Source: Aliidongia dinghuensis (lineage in GTDB: Bacteria; Pseudomonadota; Alphaproteobacteria; ATCC43930; CGMCC-115725). Taken from it: a DNA stretch of 64,000 nucleotides. Below, one piece after another: positions 44,040-53,337 of this stretch. The position numbers and the translations under genes were made by a program. Positions within the stretch are counted from its first letter, which is position 1. Each line of letters starts with the position of its first letter. The notes beneath the pieces are model-generated. The model saw nothing but the letters and a program-made list of their open reading frames with translations. It had not been told where the DNA came from and made no database searches. Location: assembly GCF_014643535.1 (NCBI RefSeq), contig NZ_BMJQ01000027.1, positions 1 through 64,000 of the forward strand, read 5' to 3'.

Positions 44040-45053
44040 ATGACAAGCGTGCCGCATCCCGAAACCTGGCTGAAGCCAGTCACCGGCGGGCTCTATTGCC
44101 TGCCCGGCGACTTCTTCATCGACCCGACGCGGGCGGCGGCGCGGGCGGTCATCACCCATGGCCATTCCGACCATGCACGCGGCGGCAACGGCGCCGTGCT
44201 GGCGACGGCCGAGACGCTCGCCATCATGCGCCATCGCCTGGGCGAGGCGGCCGGCACGAGCCTGCAGCCGGTGGCCTATGGCGAGACGGTCACGATCGGC
44301 GAGGTCCGGGTCCGGCTCGTGCCGGCCGGCCATGTGCTGGGCAGCGCCCAGGTCGTGCTCGATTGGCAGGGCAGCCGGGCCGTGGTCTCGGGCGACTACA
44401 AGCGCCGGCCGGACCCGACCTGTGCCCCGTTCGAGCCGGTGCCGTGCGATGTGTTCGTGACCGAGGCGACGTTCGGCCTGCCGGTGTTCCGCCATCCGCC
44501 GGATGGCGAGGAGATCGACAAGCTGCTGCACGCGCAAGCACTCTATCCGGAGCGCTGCTTGCTGGTCGGCGCCTATTCGCTGGGGAAGGCGCAGCGCCTT
44601 TTGGCCCTGATCCGGGCCAAGGGCCATGACGCGCCGATCTATCTCCATGGCGCGATTTCGGCGCTCTGCGACCTCTACCGGGAATTCGGCCAGGATTTTG
44701 GCGATATCCGGCCCTGGCAGGGCGCCGCGAAAGAGGATCTCAAGGGCCGCATCATCCTGGCGCCGCCCGGCAACACGGCCGATCTCTGGGCGCGCAAGCT
44801 GCCCGACCCGGTGGTCGCCATGGCATCCGGCTGGATGCGGGTCAAGCAGCGCGCCAAGCAATGGGGCGTCGAGCTGCCGCTGGTGATTTCAGACCATGCC
44901 GATTGGGACGAGCTCAATCGGACGTTCGACGATGTCGCGGCACCGGAAATCTGGGTGACCCATGGGGCCGAGGAGGCGCTGATCCGCCAGGCGACGCTCA
45001 CGGGCCGCCGGGCGCGGGCCCTCAGGCTCGTCGGACTAGGGGAGGAAGAATGA
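44040..45053 (+). CDS. Ligase-associated DNA damage response exonuclease (MBL/beta-CASP type)
   Basis: 337 residues. Metallo-beta-lactamase motif HGHSDHARGG, GHVLGSAQV, SGDYKRRPDP and the late ISDHADWDEL follow the SNM1-like/beta-CASP nuclease pattern. Mn-dependent nuclease of the Lhr-ligase cluster. ATG 44040 has no clear ribosome binding site. Its stop overlaps the next ATG (ATGA). Confidence 0.95.
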   Translation: MTSVPHPETWLKPVTGGLYCLPGDFFIDPTRAAARAVITHGHSDHARGGNGAVLATAETLAIMRHRLGEAAGTSLQPVAYGETVTIGEVRVRLVPAGHVLGSAQVVLDWQGSRAVVSGDYKRRPDPTCAPFEPVPCDVFVTEATFGLPVFRHPPDGEEIDKLLHAQALYPERCLLVGAYSLGKAQRLLALIRAKGHDAPIYLHGAISALCDLYREFGQDFGDIRPWQGAAKEDLKGRIILAPPGNTADLWARKLPDPVVAMASGWMRVKQRAKQWGVELPLVISDHADWDELNRTFDDVAAPEIWVTHGAEEALIRQATLTGRRARALRLVGLGEEE

Positions 45054-45496
45054 CCATGACCACGACCGCCGGGCCTGCGCCCGAGATCTCCCGCACGCTC
45101 GAAACCTGGCATCGCATCGTCGCGGCAAAGGACGCAACCGACCTGCCGTCGATCATCGCCGAGGATGTGGTGTTCCGCTCGCCGGCCTTCTTCAAGCCCT
45201 ATCCGGGCCGAGAGGCAATCCTGCTGGTGCTTGGCACCGTGCTGACCGTGTTCGAGGATTTCGCCTATCACCGCGAGTTCCTGAGCCTGGACGGCCGCAG
45301 CGTCATCCTCGAATTCTCCGCGCGCATCGGCGACAAGCGGTTGAAAGGCGTCGACATCTTCCGCTTCGACGACACGGGCCTGATCGTCGAGATGGAGGTG
45401 ATGGTCCGGCCCGGCAACGCGCTGATGGCGCTCGGCCAGACCATGGCGGAACGCGCCGGCCCGGGCTTGAAGGCGCTCTTGGCCGGGGCGTCGTAG
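45050..45496 (+). CDS. NTF2-like (SnoaL-type) protein inside the repair operon
   Basis: 148 residues with an NTF2-like fold: helix-rich TLETWHRIVAAKDATDL, then strands with VFRSPAFF, GREAILLVLGTV, LEFSARIGDKRLKGVDIF and MEVMVRPGNALMAL. Translationally coupled to the exonuclease (ATGA) and 13 nt from the ligase start. NTF2-like proteins may be enzymes, ligand carriers or scaffolds. It is not a standard member of the Lhr/exo/ligase/Pde set as I know it. Confidence 0.85.
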   Translation: MTMTTTAGPAPEISRTLETWHRIVAAKDATDLPSIIAEDVVFRSPAFFKPYPGREAILLVLGTVLTVFEDFAYHREFLSLDGRSVILEFSARIGDKRLKGVDIFRFDDTGLIVEMEVMVRPGNALMALGQTMAERAGPGLKALLAGAS

Positions 45497-45509
45497 CGGG
45501 CGGCGCGAC

Positions 45510-47075
45510 GTGATCGCCTTCGCCCGCCTGCTCGACGCGCTGCTGTTCACGCCGGCGCGCAACGGCAAGCTCAGGCTGATGGAGGAATATTTCCGCACCA
45601 CCGCCGATCCGGAGCGTGGCTGGGCGCTGGCGGCACTGACCGGCGCGCTGTCGTTCCCGGAGGCAAAGGCGGCCCAGATCCGCGCGCTGGTGCTGGAGCG
45701 GGTCGATGAGGAACTGTTCGGCTGGTCCTACGATTTCGTCGGCGACCTGGCCGAGACGGCGGCGCTCATCTGGCCCGAGCGGCCCGGCGCCAACCGCGTG
45801 CCCGACCTGACGGAGATCGTCGACGGGCTCATGACGGTCGGGCGCGGCCAGGTCGGGCGCCTCCTCGAAGGCTGGCTCGACGCGCTCGACGCCACCGGGC
45901 GCTGGGCGTTGCTCAAGCTCATGACTGGTGGCCTGCGCGTCGGCGTCTCGGCCCGGCTCGCCAAGACGGCGGTCGCCTCGCTCGGACCTGTCGACCCGGA
46001 TCTGGTCGAGGAGGTCTGGCATGGGCTCGACGCGCCCTACGAGCCGCTCTTCGCCTGGCTCGAAGGCCGGGCGCCCAAGCCCGACCCGGGCGAGCGGCCG
46101 ACCTTCCTGCCGCTCATGCTGGCGAACCCGCTCGACGAGGGCGAGCTCGACCAGATGCCGGCCGCCGAATATCTCGCCGAATGGAAATGGGACGGCATCC
46201 GCGTGCAGATCGCGGTGCGCGGCGGCGAGAAGCGGCTCTATTCGCGCACCGGCGACGAGGTCTCGGCCGCCTTTCCGGACCTGGTCGCAACCCTGCCCGA
46301 CGGCATCGTGCTCGACGGCGAGCTGCTGGTCGGCTCGTTCGAAGCGATCGGCTCGTTCAACGACCTGCAGCAGCGCCTGAACCGCAAGAAGCCGGACCCG
46401 AAGCTGATCCAGCGCTACCCGGCCTTCGTCCGGCTCTATGACGCGCTCTGGATCGAGGGCGAGGACCTCCGGGGCCTGGCCCAGGCCGAGCGGCGGGCGC
46501 TGCTCGAGGCCTGGTTCCGCCGCCAGCCGCGGCCGCGGCTCGACTTGTCGCCGCTCATCCCGTTCGACCAATGGGGCGAGCTTGCGACGCTCAGGGACGA
46601 GGCGCGCGAGCGTGGCATCGAGGGGCTGATGCTGAAGCGGCGCGACACGCCCTATCTCGCCGGCCGGCCCAAGGGGCCGTGGTTCAAGTGGAAGCGCGGC
46701 GCGCTTACGCTCGACTGCGTGCTGATGTACGCCCAGCGCGGCCACGGCAAGCGCTCATCCTATTATTCCGACTATACGTTCGGTGCCTGGCGCGGCGACG
46801 AGCTGGTGCCGGTCGGCAAGGCCTATTCGGGCTTCACCGACGAGGAGCTGATCGAGCTCGACCGCTGGGTCCGCCATCACACGACCAACCGCTTCGGCCC
46901 GGTGCGCGAGGTCGAGCAGGCGCTGGTGCTGGAGATCGCGTTCGACGCGGTCCAAGCCTCGACCCGCCACAAATCCGGCCTCGCCATGCGCTTCCCGCGC
47001 GTCCATCGCATCCGCTGGGACAAGCCCGCCGCCGAGGCCGACCGGGTCGAGACGCTGCAGGCCCTGGTGGAGTGA
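45510..47075 (+). CDS. ATP-dependent DNA ligase (cisplatin-damage-response type)
   Basis: 521 residues, GTG start. An N-terminal helical DNA-binding domain (residues 1-200) precedes the adenylation domain with K226 in EWKWDGIR, the catalytic Lys, then SRTGDE, VLDGELL, GIEGLMLKRRDTPY and KWKRGALTLD (motifs III to V), and an OB domain ending RFPRVHRIRWDKP. This is the nick-sealing member of the repair group. No Ku or polymerase/primase domains are fused. Confidence 0.96.
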   Translation: MIAFARLLDALLFTPARNGKLRLMEEYFRTTADPERGWALAALTGALSFPEAKAAQIRALVLERVDEELFGWSYDFVGDLAETAALIWPERPGANRVPDLTEIVDGLMTVGRGQVGRLLEGWLDALDATGRWALLKLMTGGLRVGVSARLAKTAVASLGPVDPDLVEEVWHGLDAPYEPLFAWLEGRAPKPDPGERPTFLPLMLANPLDEGELDQMPAAEYLAEWKWDGIRVQIAVRGGEKRLYSRTGDEVSAAFPDLVATLPDGIVLDGELLVGSFEAIGSFNDLQQRLNRKKPDPKLIQRYPAFVRLYDALWIEGEDLRGLAQAERRALLEAWFRRQPRPRLDLSPLIPFDQWGELATLRDEARERGIEGLMLKRRDTPYLAGRPKGPWFKWKRGALTLDCVLMYAQRGHGKRSSYYSDYTFGAWRGDELVPVGKAYSGFTDEELIELDRWVRHHTTNRFGPVREVEQALVLEIAFDAVQASTRHKSGLAMRFPRVHRIRWDKPAAEADRVETLQALVE

Positions 47076-47078
47076 TGC

Positions 47079-48029
47079 TCAGTCGGCGGCGGCGAGGGGA
47101 GGTGCCTCGGACTCCTCGAGGATCTCGACGGACGCGCGCAGCAGCTCCGTGAAGTGCCGGGTCACGGCGCTCAGCGGCTGGCGCTGCTCGTCATGGGCGA
47201 AGACGGCGGCCAGTTCCCAGCAGATCTCCGGCTCGGCGAGCTCGGCATAGCCCACGATGGCGGGTGTCCGCGTGGCGATCCGGTTCGCGATCACCGCCTG
47301 GGGCACGAGCGCGATGCCGAGCCCGTGGGCCACGAGATCCAGCTGGGTCGCGGGATCGTTCACCTCGAAGCCGATGCGGCGGCTGAGCCGTGCCTCGGCG
47401 AAGCTGCGGTCGATCAGCTGACGCGTGCCCCAATCCGGCTGCAGGTCGACGAAGGTCTCGCGGGTGAGCTCGGCGAGCGTCACTTCCGTGCGGCCGGCGA
47501 GCGGATGGTCGGGTGCCGAGGCCGCGACCAGCGGCTCGCAGGCAAGCATCCAGGCCGTGGTATTCGGCGGGATGGTGCCGACGAACTGGGTGAAGGCAAG
47601 GTCGAGCGCGCCCGTGCGCACCCCCTCGATGAGCGAGAGCGAGCCGCCCGAGACAAGGCGGATCTCGATGCCCGGATAGGCGGCACGGAAGCGGCCCAGC
47701 ACTTGGGCGATGTCGATGAGCGGCGACAGGCCCTGGATCGTGCCGATCGACAGCGTGCCGCGCTCGAGCCCGCGCATCTGGTCGACGAGCCGCCGCGCGT
47801 CCGCCGCTGCCGCCAGCACGCGGCGCGCCTCGATCAGGAAGGCGCGGCCGGTCGTGGTCAGGGAGACGCGGCGCGTCGTCCGGATGAAGAGGGCGGCGCC
47901 CAGCTCCTCTTCGAGCGTCCGGATCGAGGCGGACAGGCCCGACTGCACGATATGGAGCTTGTGCGCCGCGCGCGTGAAGTTCTGCTCGGCGGCGACGGTC
48001 ACGAAATGCTCGAGCTGCTTCAGGTCCAT
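47079..48029 (-). CDS. LysR-family transcriptional regulator
   Basis: 316 residues. The N-terminal HTH (LEHFVTVAAEQNFTRAAHKL, SGLSASIRTLEEELGAALF) and the LysR effector domain are intact. Divergent from the aldo/keto reductase gene; the 115-bp intergenic region has an AT patch with TAAT-N4-ATTA at about 48043, a possible binding site. Ends 3 nt after the ligase stop, tail to tail. Confidence 0.93.
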   Translation of the reverse strand: MDLKQLEHFVTVAAEQNFTRAAHKLHIVQSGLSASIRTLEEELGAALFIRTTRRVSLTTTGRAFLIEARRVLAAAADARRLVDQMRGLERGTLSIGTIQGLSPLIDIAQVLGRFRAAYPGIEIRLVSGGSLSLIEGVRTGALDLAFTQFVGTIPPNTTAWMLACEPLVAASAPDHPLAGRTEVTLAELTRETFVDLQPDWGTRQLIDRSFAEARLSRRIGFEVNDPATQLDLVAHGLGIALVPQAVIANRIATRTPAIVGYAELAEPEICWELAAVFAHDEQRQPLSAVTRHFTELLRASVEILEESEAPPLAAAD

Positions 48030-48144
48030 CGGCGGTCCAATTAATCAGAATTAGTGCTGAGTCTGAGAAGAATAATGCGTTGGACCATCATAATAGCCCT
48101 GTGCGACCGTCCCGTCGATTGGTTCACCACACCAGGAACACAGC

Positions 48145-49158
48145 ATGCCTCGCGATAATTCTCTGCCCGTCCGGCGGCTCGGCCGGACCGACATGCATAT
48201 TACCCGGGTCGGGTTCGGCTCCTGGGCCGTCGGCGGCGACTGGGCGGTCGGCTGGGGCAACCAGGACGACCGGGATTCGGTTGCCGCGATCCGGCGCGCC
48301 GTCGAGCGCGGCGTCAACTGGATCGACACCGCGGCGATCTATGGCGTCGGCCATTCCGAGGAGGTCGTGGCCGAAGCGCTCGCCGGCATCCCGAAGAGCG
48401 AGCGGCCCTATGTCTTCACGAAATGCGGCCTGATCCCGCATCCGACGGATCGCAACGCGCTGCCGAGCCGGATCGGCGCGCCGGCGAGCCTCCGCCGCGA
48501 GCTCGAGGCGTCGCTCAGCCGGCTGCGCGTCGACCATATCGACCTCTACCAGATGCATTGGCCGACCGAAGACGGCACGCCGCTCGAGGTCTATTGGCAG
48601 GTGCTGCTCGACCTGAAGCGCGAGGGCAAGGTGGCAGCCGTCGGCCTGTCCAACCACTCGGCCCAGCAGCTGGCTGCCGCCGAGGCTCTTGGCCATGTCG
48701 ACACGCTGCAGCCGCCGTTCTCGGCGATCCGGCGCGATGTGGCCGTGGCCGAACTGCCGTGGTGCGCCCAGCACGAGACGGGCGTGATCGTCTACAGCCC
48801 GATGCAGGCCGGCTTGCTCAGCGGCGGCTTCACGGCCGAGCGGGCGGCGGCATTGCCGGCAAACGACTGGCGCTCGCGCAACGACAATTTCAAGCCGCCG
48901 GCGCTCGCCCGCAATCTCGCCGTCGCCGAGATCATGAAGGGCATCGCGGATCGCCGGCATACCAGCGTCGCCGCCGTCGCGGTCGCCTGGACGCTTGCCT
49001 GGCCCGGCGTCACCGGCGCCATCGTCGGCGCCCGCCGGCCAGCCCAGGTCGACGGCTGGATCGACGCCGCGAGCCTGTCGCTCACCAAGGCGGAACTCGC
49101 GGAAATCGCCGGGGTCATCGACCGCACAGGCGCCGGGTCCGGTCCGGCGGAGCCCTGA
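48145..49158 (+). CDS. Aldo/keto reductase
   Basis: 337 residues, TIM-barrel NAD(P)H-dependent reductase. Catalytic tetrad candidates: D and Y in NWIDTAAIYG, K in FTKCGL, H in YQMHWP. NADPH-binding SNHSAQQL and GAIVGARRPAQV are present. Resembles pyridoxal or D-threo-aldose-type reductases; substrate unknown. Probably regulated by the divergent LysR protein. Confidence 0.92.
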   Translation: MPRDNSLPVRRLGRTDMHITRVGFGSWAVGGDWAVGWGNQDDRDSVAAIRRAVERGVNWIDTAAIYGVGHSEEVVAEALAGIPKSERPYVFTKCGLIPHPTDRNALPSRIGAPASLRRELEASLSRLRVDHIDLYQMHWPTEDGTPLEVYWQVLLDLKREGKVAAVGLSNHSAQQLAAAEALGHVDTLQPPFSAIRRDVAVAELPWCAQHETGVIVYSPMQAGLLSGGFTAERAAALPANDWRSRNDNFKPPALARNLAVAEIMKGIADRRHTSVAAVAVAWTLAWPGVTGAIVGARRPAQVDGWIDAASLSLTKAELAEIAGVIDRTGAGSGPAEP

Positions 49159-49328
49159 TCGGGCTTGACGGTGTTACGGCGATCGGGCCGATCGTCGCCT
49201 CACCTGAACGGTATCCGGATCCCGTCGAGTTGATCTGACAAACCCACCGAAAAAGCGCTTAATCATCGGAGCTCGGTCCCATCAAGTTCGAGCCGAGGCG
49301 GCCGAGCGCGGCTTACGGGAGGGCGATC

Positions 49329-50387
49329 ATGACGGCGGATCCGGACAGGCTTCAGGCGTTCGTGGGCAAGATGGCTGGCGATCTGGGCGCGGCGGCGTCC
49401 GCGGCTCTCGTCGTGCTGGGCGACCATCTCGGACTCTACAAGGCGCTGAAGCGCCTTGGGCGGGCGAATTCGGCCATGCTCGCGGCCGAAACCGGCATGA
49501 ACGAGCGCAATCTCAGGGAATGGCTCGCGGCGCAGGCGGCGTCCGGCTACGTCGATTGCGATCCGAAAACGGGCCAGTTCTGGCTCAACGACGAGCAGTC
49601 GATGGTGTTCGCGGACGAGGACGGGCCAGCTTTCATGGCCGGCGGCTTCGACATCATCTCGGCCATGTTCCAGGACGAGCAACGGGTCGAGGAAGCGTTC
49701 CGGACCGGCAAGGGCATGGGATGGCACGAGCATGCTTCGTGCCTGTTCCGCGGCACCGAGCGGTTCTTCCGTCCCGGCTACAACGCCAATCTGGTGGATG
49801 CCTGGATCCCGGCGCTCGACGGGGTCAAGGCCAAGCTCGAGGCCGGCACCACGGTTGCCGACGTCGGCTGCGGCCACGGCGCCTCGACCATCGTCATGGC
49901 GAAGGCCTTCCCGAACTCGCGCTTCACCGGTTTCGACTACCACGGCGCCTCGATCGAGCGGGCGCGCGAGGCGGCGCGCGAGCAGGGCCTGGGCGACCGT
50001 GTCCGGTTCGAGACCGCGTCGGCCAAGGATTTCCCGGGCGCGGGCTATGGGCTCGTCACCATCTTCGACGCACTGCACGACATGGGCGATCCGGTCGGCG
50101 CCGCGCGCCACATCCGGGAGAGCCTCGCGCCGGACGGCACCTTCATGCTGGTCGAGCCTTTTGCCAATGACGATCTCGCCGGCAATCTCAACCCGGTCGG
50201 GCGGATCTACTATGCGGCCTCGACCATGATCTGCACGCCGGCGTCGATGAGCCAGGAGGTGGCGCTGGCCCTGGGTGCGCAGGCGGGCGAGGCGCGCCTC
50301 AAACAAGTGGCGGACGAGGCCGGCTACGGGCAGTTCCGGCGCGCGGCCGAGACGCCGTTCAACATCGTGCTGGAGCTTCGGCCGTAG
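49329..50387 (+). CDS. SAM-dependent methyltransferase with N-terminal winged helix
   Basis: 352 residues, GGGAGGG upstream. The N-terminal winged-helix domain (AAETGMNERNLREWLAAQAA) and SAM-binding motif I VADVGCGHGAS, then FDALHDM and LVEPFAND, match the Rv2258c-like class. Such enzymes often act on small molecules. No biosynthetic cluster is adjacent. The 170 bp before it holds no gene. Confidence 0.9.
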   Translation: MTADPDRLQAFVGKMAGDLGAAASAALVVLGDHLGLYKALKRLGRANSAMLAAETGMNERNLREWLAAQAASGYVDCDPKTGQFWLNDEQSMVFADEDGPAFMAGGFDIISAMFQDEQRVEEAFRTGKGMGWHEHASCLFRGTERFFRPGYNANLVDAWIPALDGVKAKLEAGTTVADVGCGHGASTIVMAKAFPNSRFTGFDYHGASIERAREAAREQGLGDRVRFETASAKDFPGAGYGLVTIFDALHDMGDPVGAARHIRESLAPDGTFMLVEPFANDDLAGNLNPVGRIYYAASTMICTPASMSQEVALALGAQAGEARLKQVADEAGYGQFRRAAETPFNIVLELRP

Positions 50388-50463
50388 GCCGGGTCCCGCG
50401 GCCGTCGGTGCCGAACCGGTTGCGTTCGGCACCGCGCCGTGGATTGATCAGGCTTTGCTTACC

Positions 50464-51105
50464 ATGATGGGTGCCGCAATGCCGCTCGACCATTGGCTCG
50501 CCTTCACCGCTGCCGCCGCGGTCGTGCTGGCTCTCCCGGGACCGACCGTGTTGCTGGTCGTGTCCTATGCCCTCGGGCATGGCCGGCGCTCGGCCTTCGC
50601 GACGGTTGCCGGCGTGACGCTCGGCGATTTCACGGCGATGACCGCCTCAATGCTGGGCCTGGGCGTTCTGCTCACGACCTCGGCTGCCTTGTTTACCGGC
50701 CTGCGCTGGGTCGGGGCGGCCTATCTCATCTATCTCGGCATCAAGCTGTGGCGCGCGCCGGTCGGCGCGATGACAACGGAGGAGACGGCCGAGACCAACG
50801 GCTGGCGCATGTTTCTGCACGCCTATGCGGTGACGGCGCTCAATCCCAAGAGCATCGTGTTCTTCGTGGCCTTCCTGCCGCAATTCTTCCTGGCGAGCGC
50901 GCCGATCGTGCCGCAGATGGTGATTTTCGAAGCGACCTTCCTGGTGCTCGCGGCCGTGAACACGATCGGCTACGCGCTGCTCGCCTCGGCCGCCCGCCGC
51001 GCGGTCAAGCGGCCCGAAGTGCAGCGCCGGGTCAATCGCGTCGGCGGCTCCATGCTGATCGGCGCGGGCCTGTTCGCGGCGGCGTGGAAGAAGGCGGCGG
51101 CCTGA
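50464..51105 (+). CDS. LysE/RhtB-family amino-acid exporter
   Basis: 213 residues, five to six spans; family signature LPGPTVLLVVSYALGHGRR and the LNPKSIVFFVAFLPQF motif. ATG 50464, 50467 or 50479 could start; none has a strong ribosome binding site. Exports amino acids or analogues. Convergent with the CapD-like gene, 6 bp apart. Confidence 0.88.
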   Translation: MMGAAMPLDHWLAFTAAAAVVLALPGPTVLLVVSYALGHGRRSAFATVAGVTLGDFTAMTASMLGLGVLLTTSAALFTGLRWVGAAYLIYLGIKLWRAPVGAMTTEETAETNGWRMFLHAYAVTALNPKSIVFFVAFLPQFFLASAPIVPQMVIFEATFLVLAAVNTIGYALLASAARRAVKRPEVQRRVNRVGGSMLIGAGLFAAAWKKAAA

Positions 51106-51111
51106 ACGATA

Positions 51112-53052
51112 TCAGCGGGCGGCGTCGGCCGCCGGTAAGGCCATCTGTCCGGCCTCGCGCTGCAGCTCCGGCACGAGATGGCTCAAGAGCGTCAGCACGC
51201 GTGCCGTGTCCCGGCCGCGGGCGGCCTCGTCCATCTCGTCGAGCGCGCGGCTCAAGACCGCATAGTCGGCGGTACGCGGGGCGGCCAGGAGGATGCCGTC
51301 GGCCTCGGTCTTCACCGGCGGCTCGGCCTCGTGGAACAGCTCCTCGTAGAGCTTCTCGCCCGGACGGAGCCCGATGTACTCGATCTTGATGTCGCGGTCG
51401 GGCACGAGGCCCGCGAGCCGGATCATCTGGCGCGCGAGGTCGGCGATCTTGACCGATTCGCCCATCTCGAGCACGAAGATGCCGCCGCGCTCCAGCCCCT
51501 TGGGCGGATGGTCGGACATGGCGACGGCGGACGCCTGCAGCACGAGCTCGACCGCCTCGCGCACGGTCATGAAGAAGCGCGTCACGTCCTTGTGGGTGAC
51601 GGTCAGCGGTCCGCCGGCCTGCAGCTGACGCCGGAACAGCGGCACGACCGAGCCGGTCGAGCCCAGCACGTTGCCGAAGCGGACGGTGACGAAGCGGGTC
51701 GCGTTCTTCTGGCCGCCGGCACGGCCGGCGAGATCGAGCGCCTGGCAGATGCATTCGGCCAGGCGCTTGGACGCCCCCATGACGTTGGTCGGATGCACCG
51801 CCTTGTCGGTCGAGATCATGACCATGGCCGCGACACCGGCCGTCCGGCACGCCTCGGCCAGGTTGCGCGTGCCGATGACGTTGGTCAGCACGCCCTCGGT
51901 CGGGTTTGCCTCGACCATCGGCACGTGCTTGTAGGCGGCGGCGTGGAATACGAGCTCCGGCCGCGCCTCGGCCATGATCTCGTCGAGCCGGTGGCGGTCA
52001 CGCACGTCGCCGAGGCTGGTCGTCCGCGGCAGGGTCGCGAAATTCTCAGCCAGGTCCAGGTCGATCAGGTAGAGCTGGTATTCGGCACTGTCGACGAGCG
52101 TCAGGTGCGAGGGCGCGAGCGCCGCGATCTGGCGGACGAGCTCCGAGCCAATCGTGCCGCCGGCGCCGGTCACCAGCACGCGGCGGCCGCGGATGAGGTG
52201 CGCCATGGCCTCGCGGTCGAGCACGCGCTGCGCCCGGCCCAACAGATCCTCGATCGCGATCGGCCGGATCTCCAGCCCGTCGCCGACGCCGGACTTGAGC
52301 TCGCTCACGCGCGGCATGCGTGCGATGTCGATGCCGAGGGCGGAGGCCTGGTCGACCACGCGGCTGATGAGCGCGCCGTCGATCATGTCGTTGGTCAGGA
52401 TGATGCGCTGCGGCCGACGGTCGGTCTCGGTCAGCTTCTCGACCGCGCCCGTCAGCTGGTCGATCGTGCCCACGACCGGCACGCGGTGAATCGTCCGGCC
52501 GACGCGGCCTTCGTTGACGGCGATGATGCCGATCGGATCGTAGTTCGAGCGCCGGTCGCGGCGCATCTCGTTGACGAACAGCTCGGCCCCATCGCCGGCG
52601 CCGACCAGCAGCACCGGGATGCGGCGATGGGCGTCGCGCTCGAACACCCGGTCGAGCCGGCCGTCCTTGAACAGGCGATAGAGAATGCGCGGGCCGGACA
52701 GGAGGCCGATCAGCACGAACCAGTTGATGACGAGCGTCGAGCGCGGCTGCCCCTCGAGGCGGGTCGAGAGGAACAGGACCAGCGTATAGGCGAGCACCGC
52801 CACGGTGACGGCGCGGCCGATCGCGAACAGGTCGTTGAGCGAGGCATAGCGCCAGATGCCGCGATAGAGCCCGGTCAGGCGCAGGAAGACGAGCACGATG
52901 ACCGTGAACAGCGCCATGTCCTGCAGCAGCATCGTCCGGTCGAGCGCCGCCATGTCCGCGCCGAGGCGCAGATAAAGCGACAGCAGCAGCGACAGCGCCG
53001 TCATGAGGGCGTCGTGCACCAGCGCCAGGAATGTCCGATTGATCCGCTTCAC
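51112..53052 (-). CDS. Membrane nucleotide-sugar epimerase/dehydratase (CapD/FlaA1/WbpM type)
   Basis: 646 residues from GTG 53052 (VKRINRTFL); the frame upstream has unusual composition. Four N-terminal membrane spans, then a CoA-binding-like domain (VLLVGAGDGAELF), then an SDR domain with VTGAGGTIGSEL and AAAYKHVPMVE, and ISTDKAVHP. These enzymes act as UDP-GlcNAc 4,6-dehydratases or 4-epimerases in O-antigen or capsule synthesis. A glycosyltransferase gene lies upstream in divergent orientation. Confidence 0.93.
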   Translation of the reverse strand: MKRINRTFLALVHDALMTALSLLLSLYLRLGADMAALDRTMLLQDMALFTVIVLVFLRLTGLYRGIWRYASLNDLFAIGRAVTVAVLAYTLVLFLSTRLEGQPRSTLVINWFVLIGLLSGPRILYRLFKDGRLDRVFERDAHRRIPVLLVGAGDGAELFVNEMRRDRRSNYDPIGIIAVNEGRVGRTIHRVPVVGTIDQLTGAVEKLTETDRRPQRIILTNDMIDGALISRVVDQASALGIDIARMPRVSELKSGVGDGLEIRPIAIEDLLGRAQRVLDREAMAHLIRGRRVLVTGAGGTIGSELVRQIAALAPSHLTLVDSAEYQLYLIDLDLAENFATLPRTTSLGDVRDRHRLDEIMAEARPELVFHAAAYKHVPMVEANPTEGVLTNVIGTRNLAEACRTAGVAAMVMISTDKAVHPTNVMGASKRLAECICQALDLAGRAGGQKNATRFVTVRFGNVLGSTGSVVPLFRRQLQAGGPLTVTHKDVTRFFMTVREAVELVLQASAVAMSDHPPKGLERGGIFVLEMGESVKIADLARQMIRLAGLVPDRDIKIEYIGLRPGEKLYEELFHEAEPPVKTEADGILLAAPRTADYAVLSRALDEMDEAARGRDTARVLTLLSHLVPELQREAGQMALPAADAAR

Positions 53053-53222
53053 CCGATATGCCCAAACCGCCGGAATTCTCGATCCGGCGCGACCATAGCA
53101 AAAGCGGAGGGTCCGTACACCCGGCAGAAGGCAGCATCGCGCCCCGGGCACAACTAGGCGCGCAACTGGGGGCGGCTTGATCTCGCCGGAGGGGAATGGT
53201 ACTCCCGCCCGCTGCCCTTCCT

Positions 53223-53315
53223 GCCGTCATGCCCGCGAAGGCGGGGATCCAGGGCGAGCGACGGCTGTCAGCCTTTGCGGCCGCTCTGGATCCCCGCCTC
53301 CGCGGGGATGACGGC
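53223..53315. repeat. Extragenic palindromic element (copy B)
   Basis: 93 bp with arms GCCGTCATGCCCGCGAAGG and CTCCGCGGGGATGACGGC, inner arms GCGGGGATCCAG/CTGGATCCCCGC and centre GCGACGGCTG...CCTTTGCGGC. The same architecture is at 41438-41528, and the outer arms alone at 30245-30274. It resembles a non-autonomous palindromic repeat. Confidence 0.85.
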
Positions 53316-53337
53316 CCTTACGGCACAACAACGGATC

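Noticed and set aside
53275-53337. N-terminal extension of the GT4 glycosyltransferase
   Set aside because: The extra codons come from repeat copy B; the family begins after MMPARQK.
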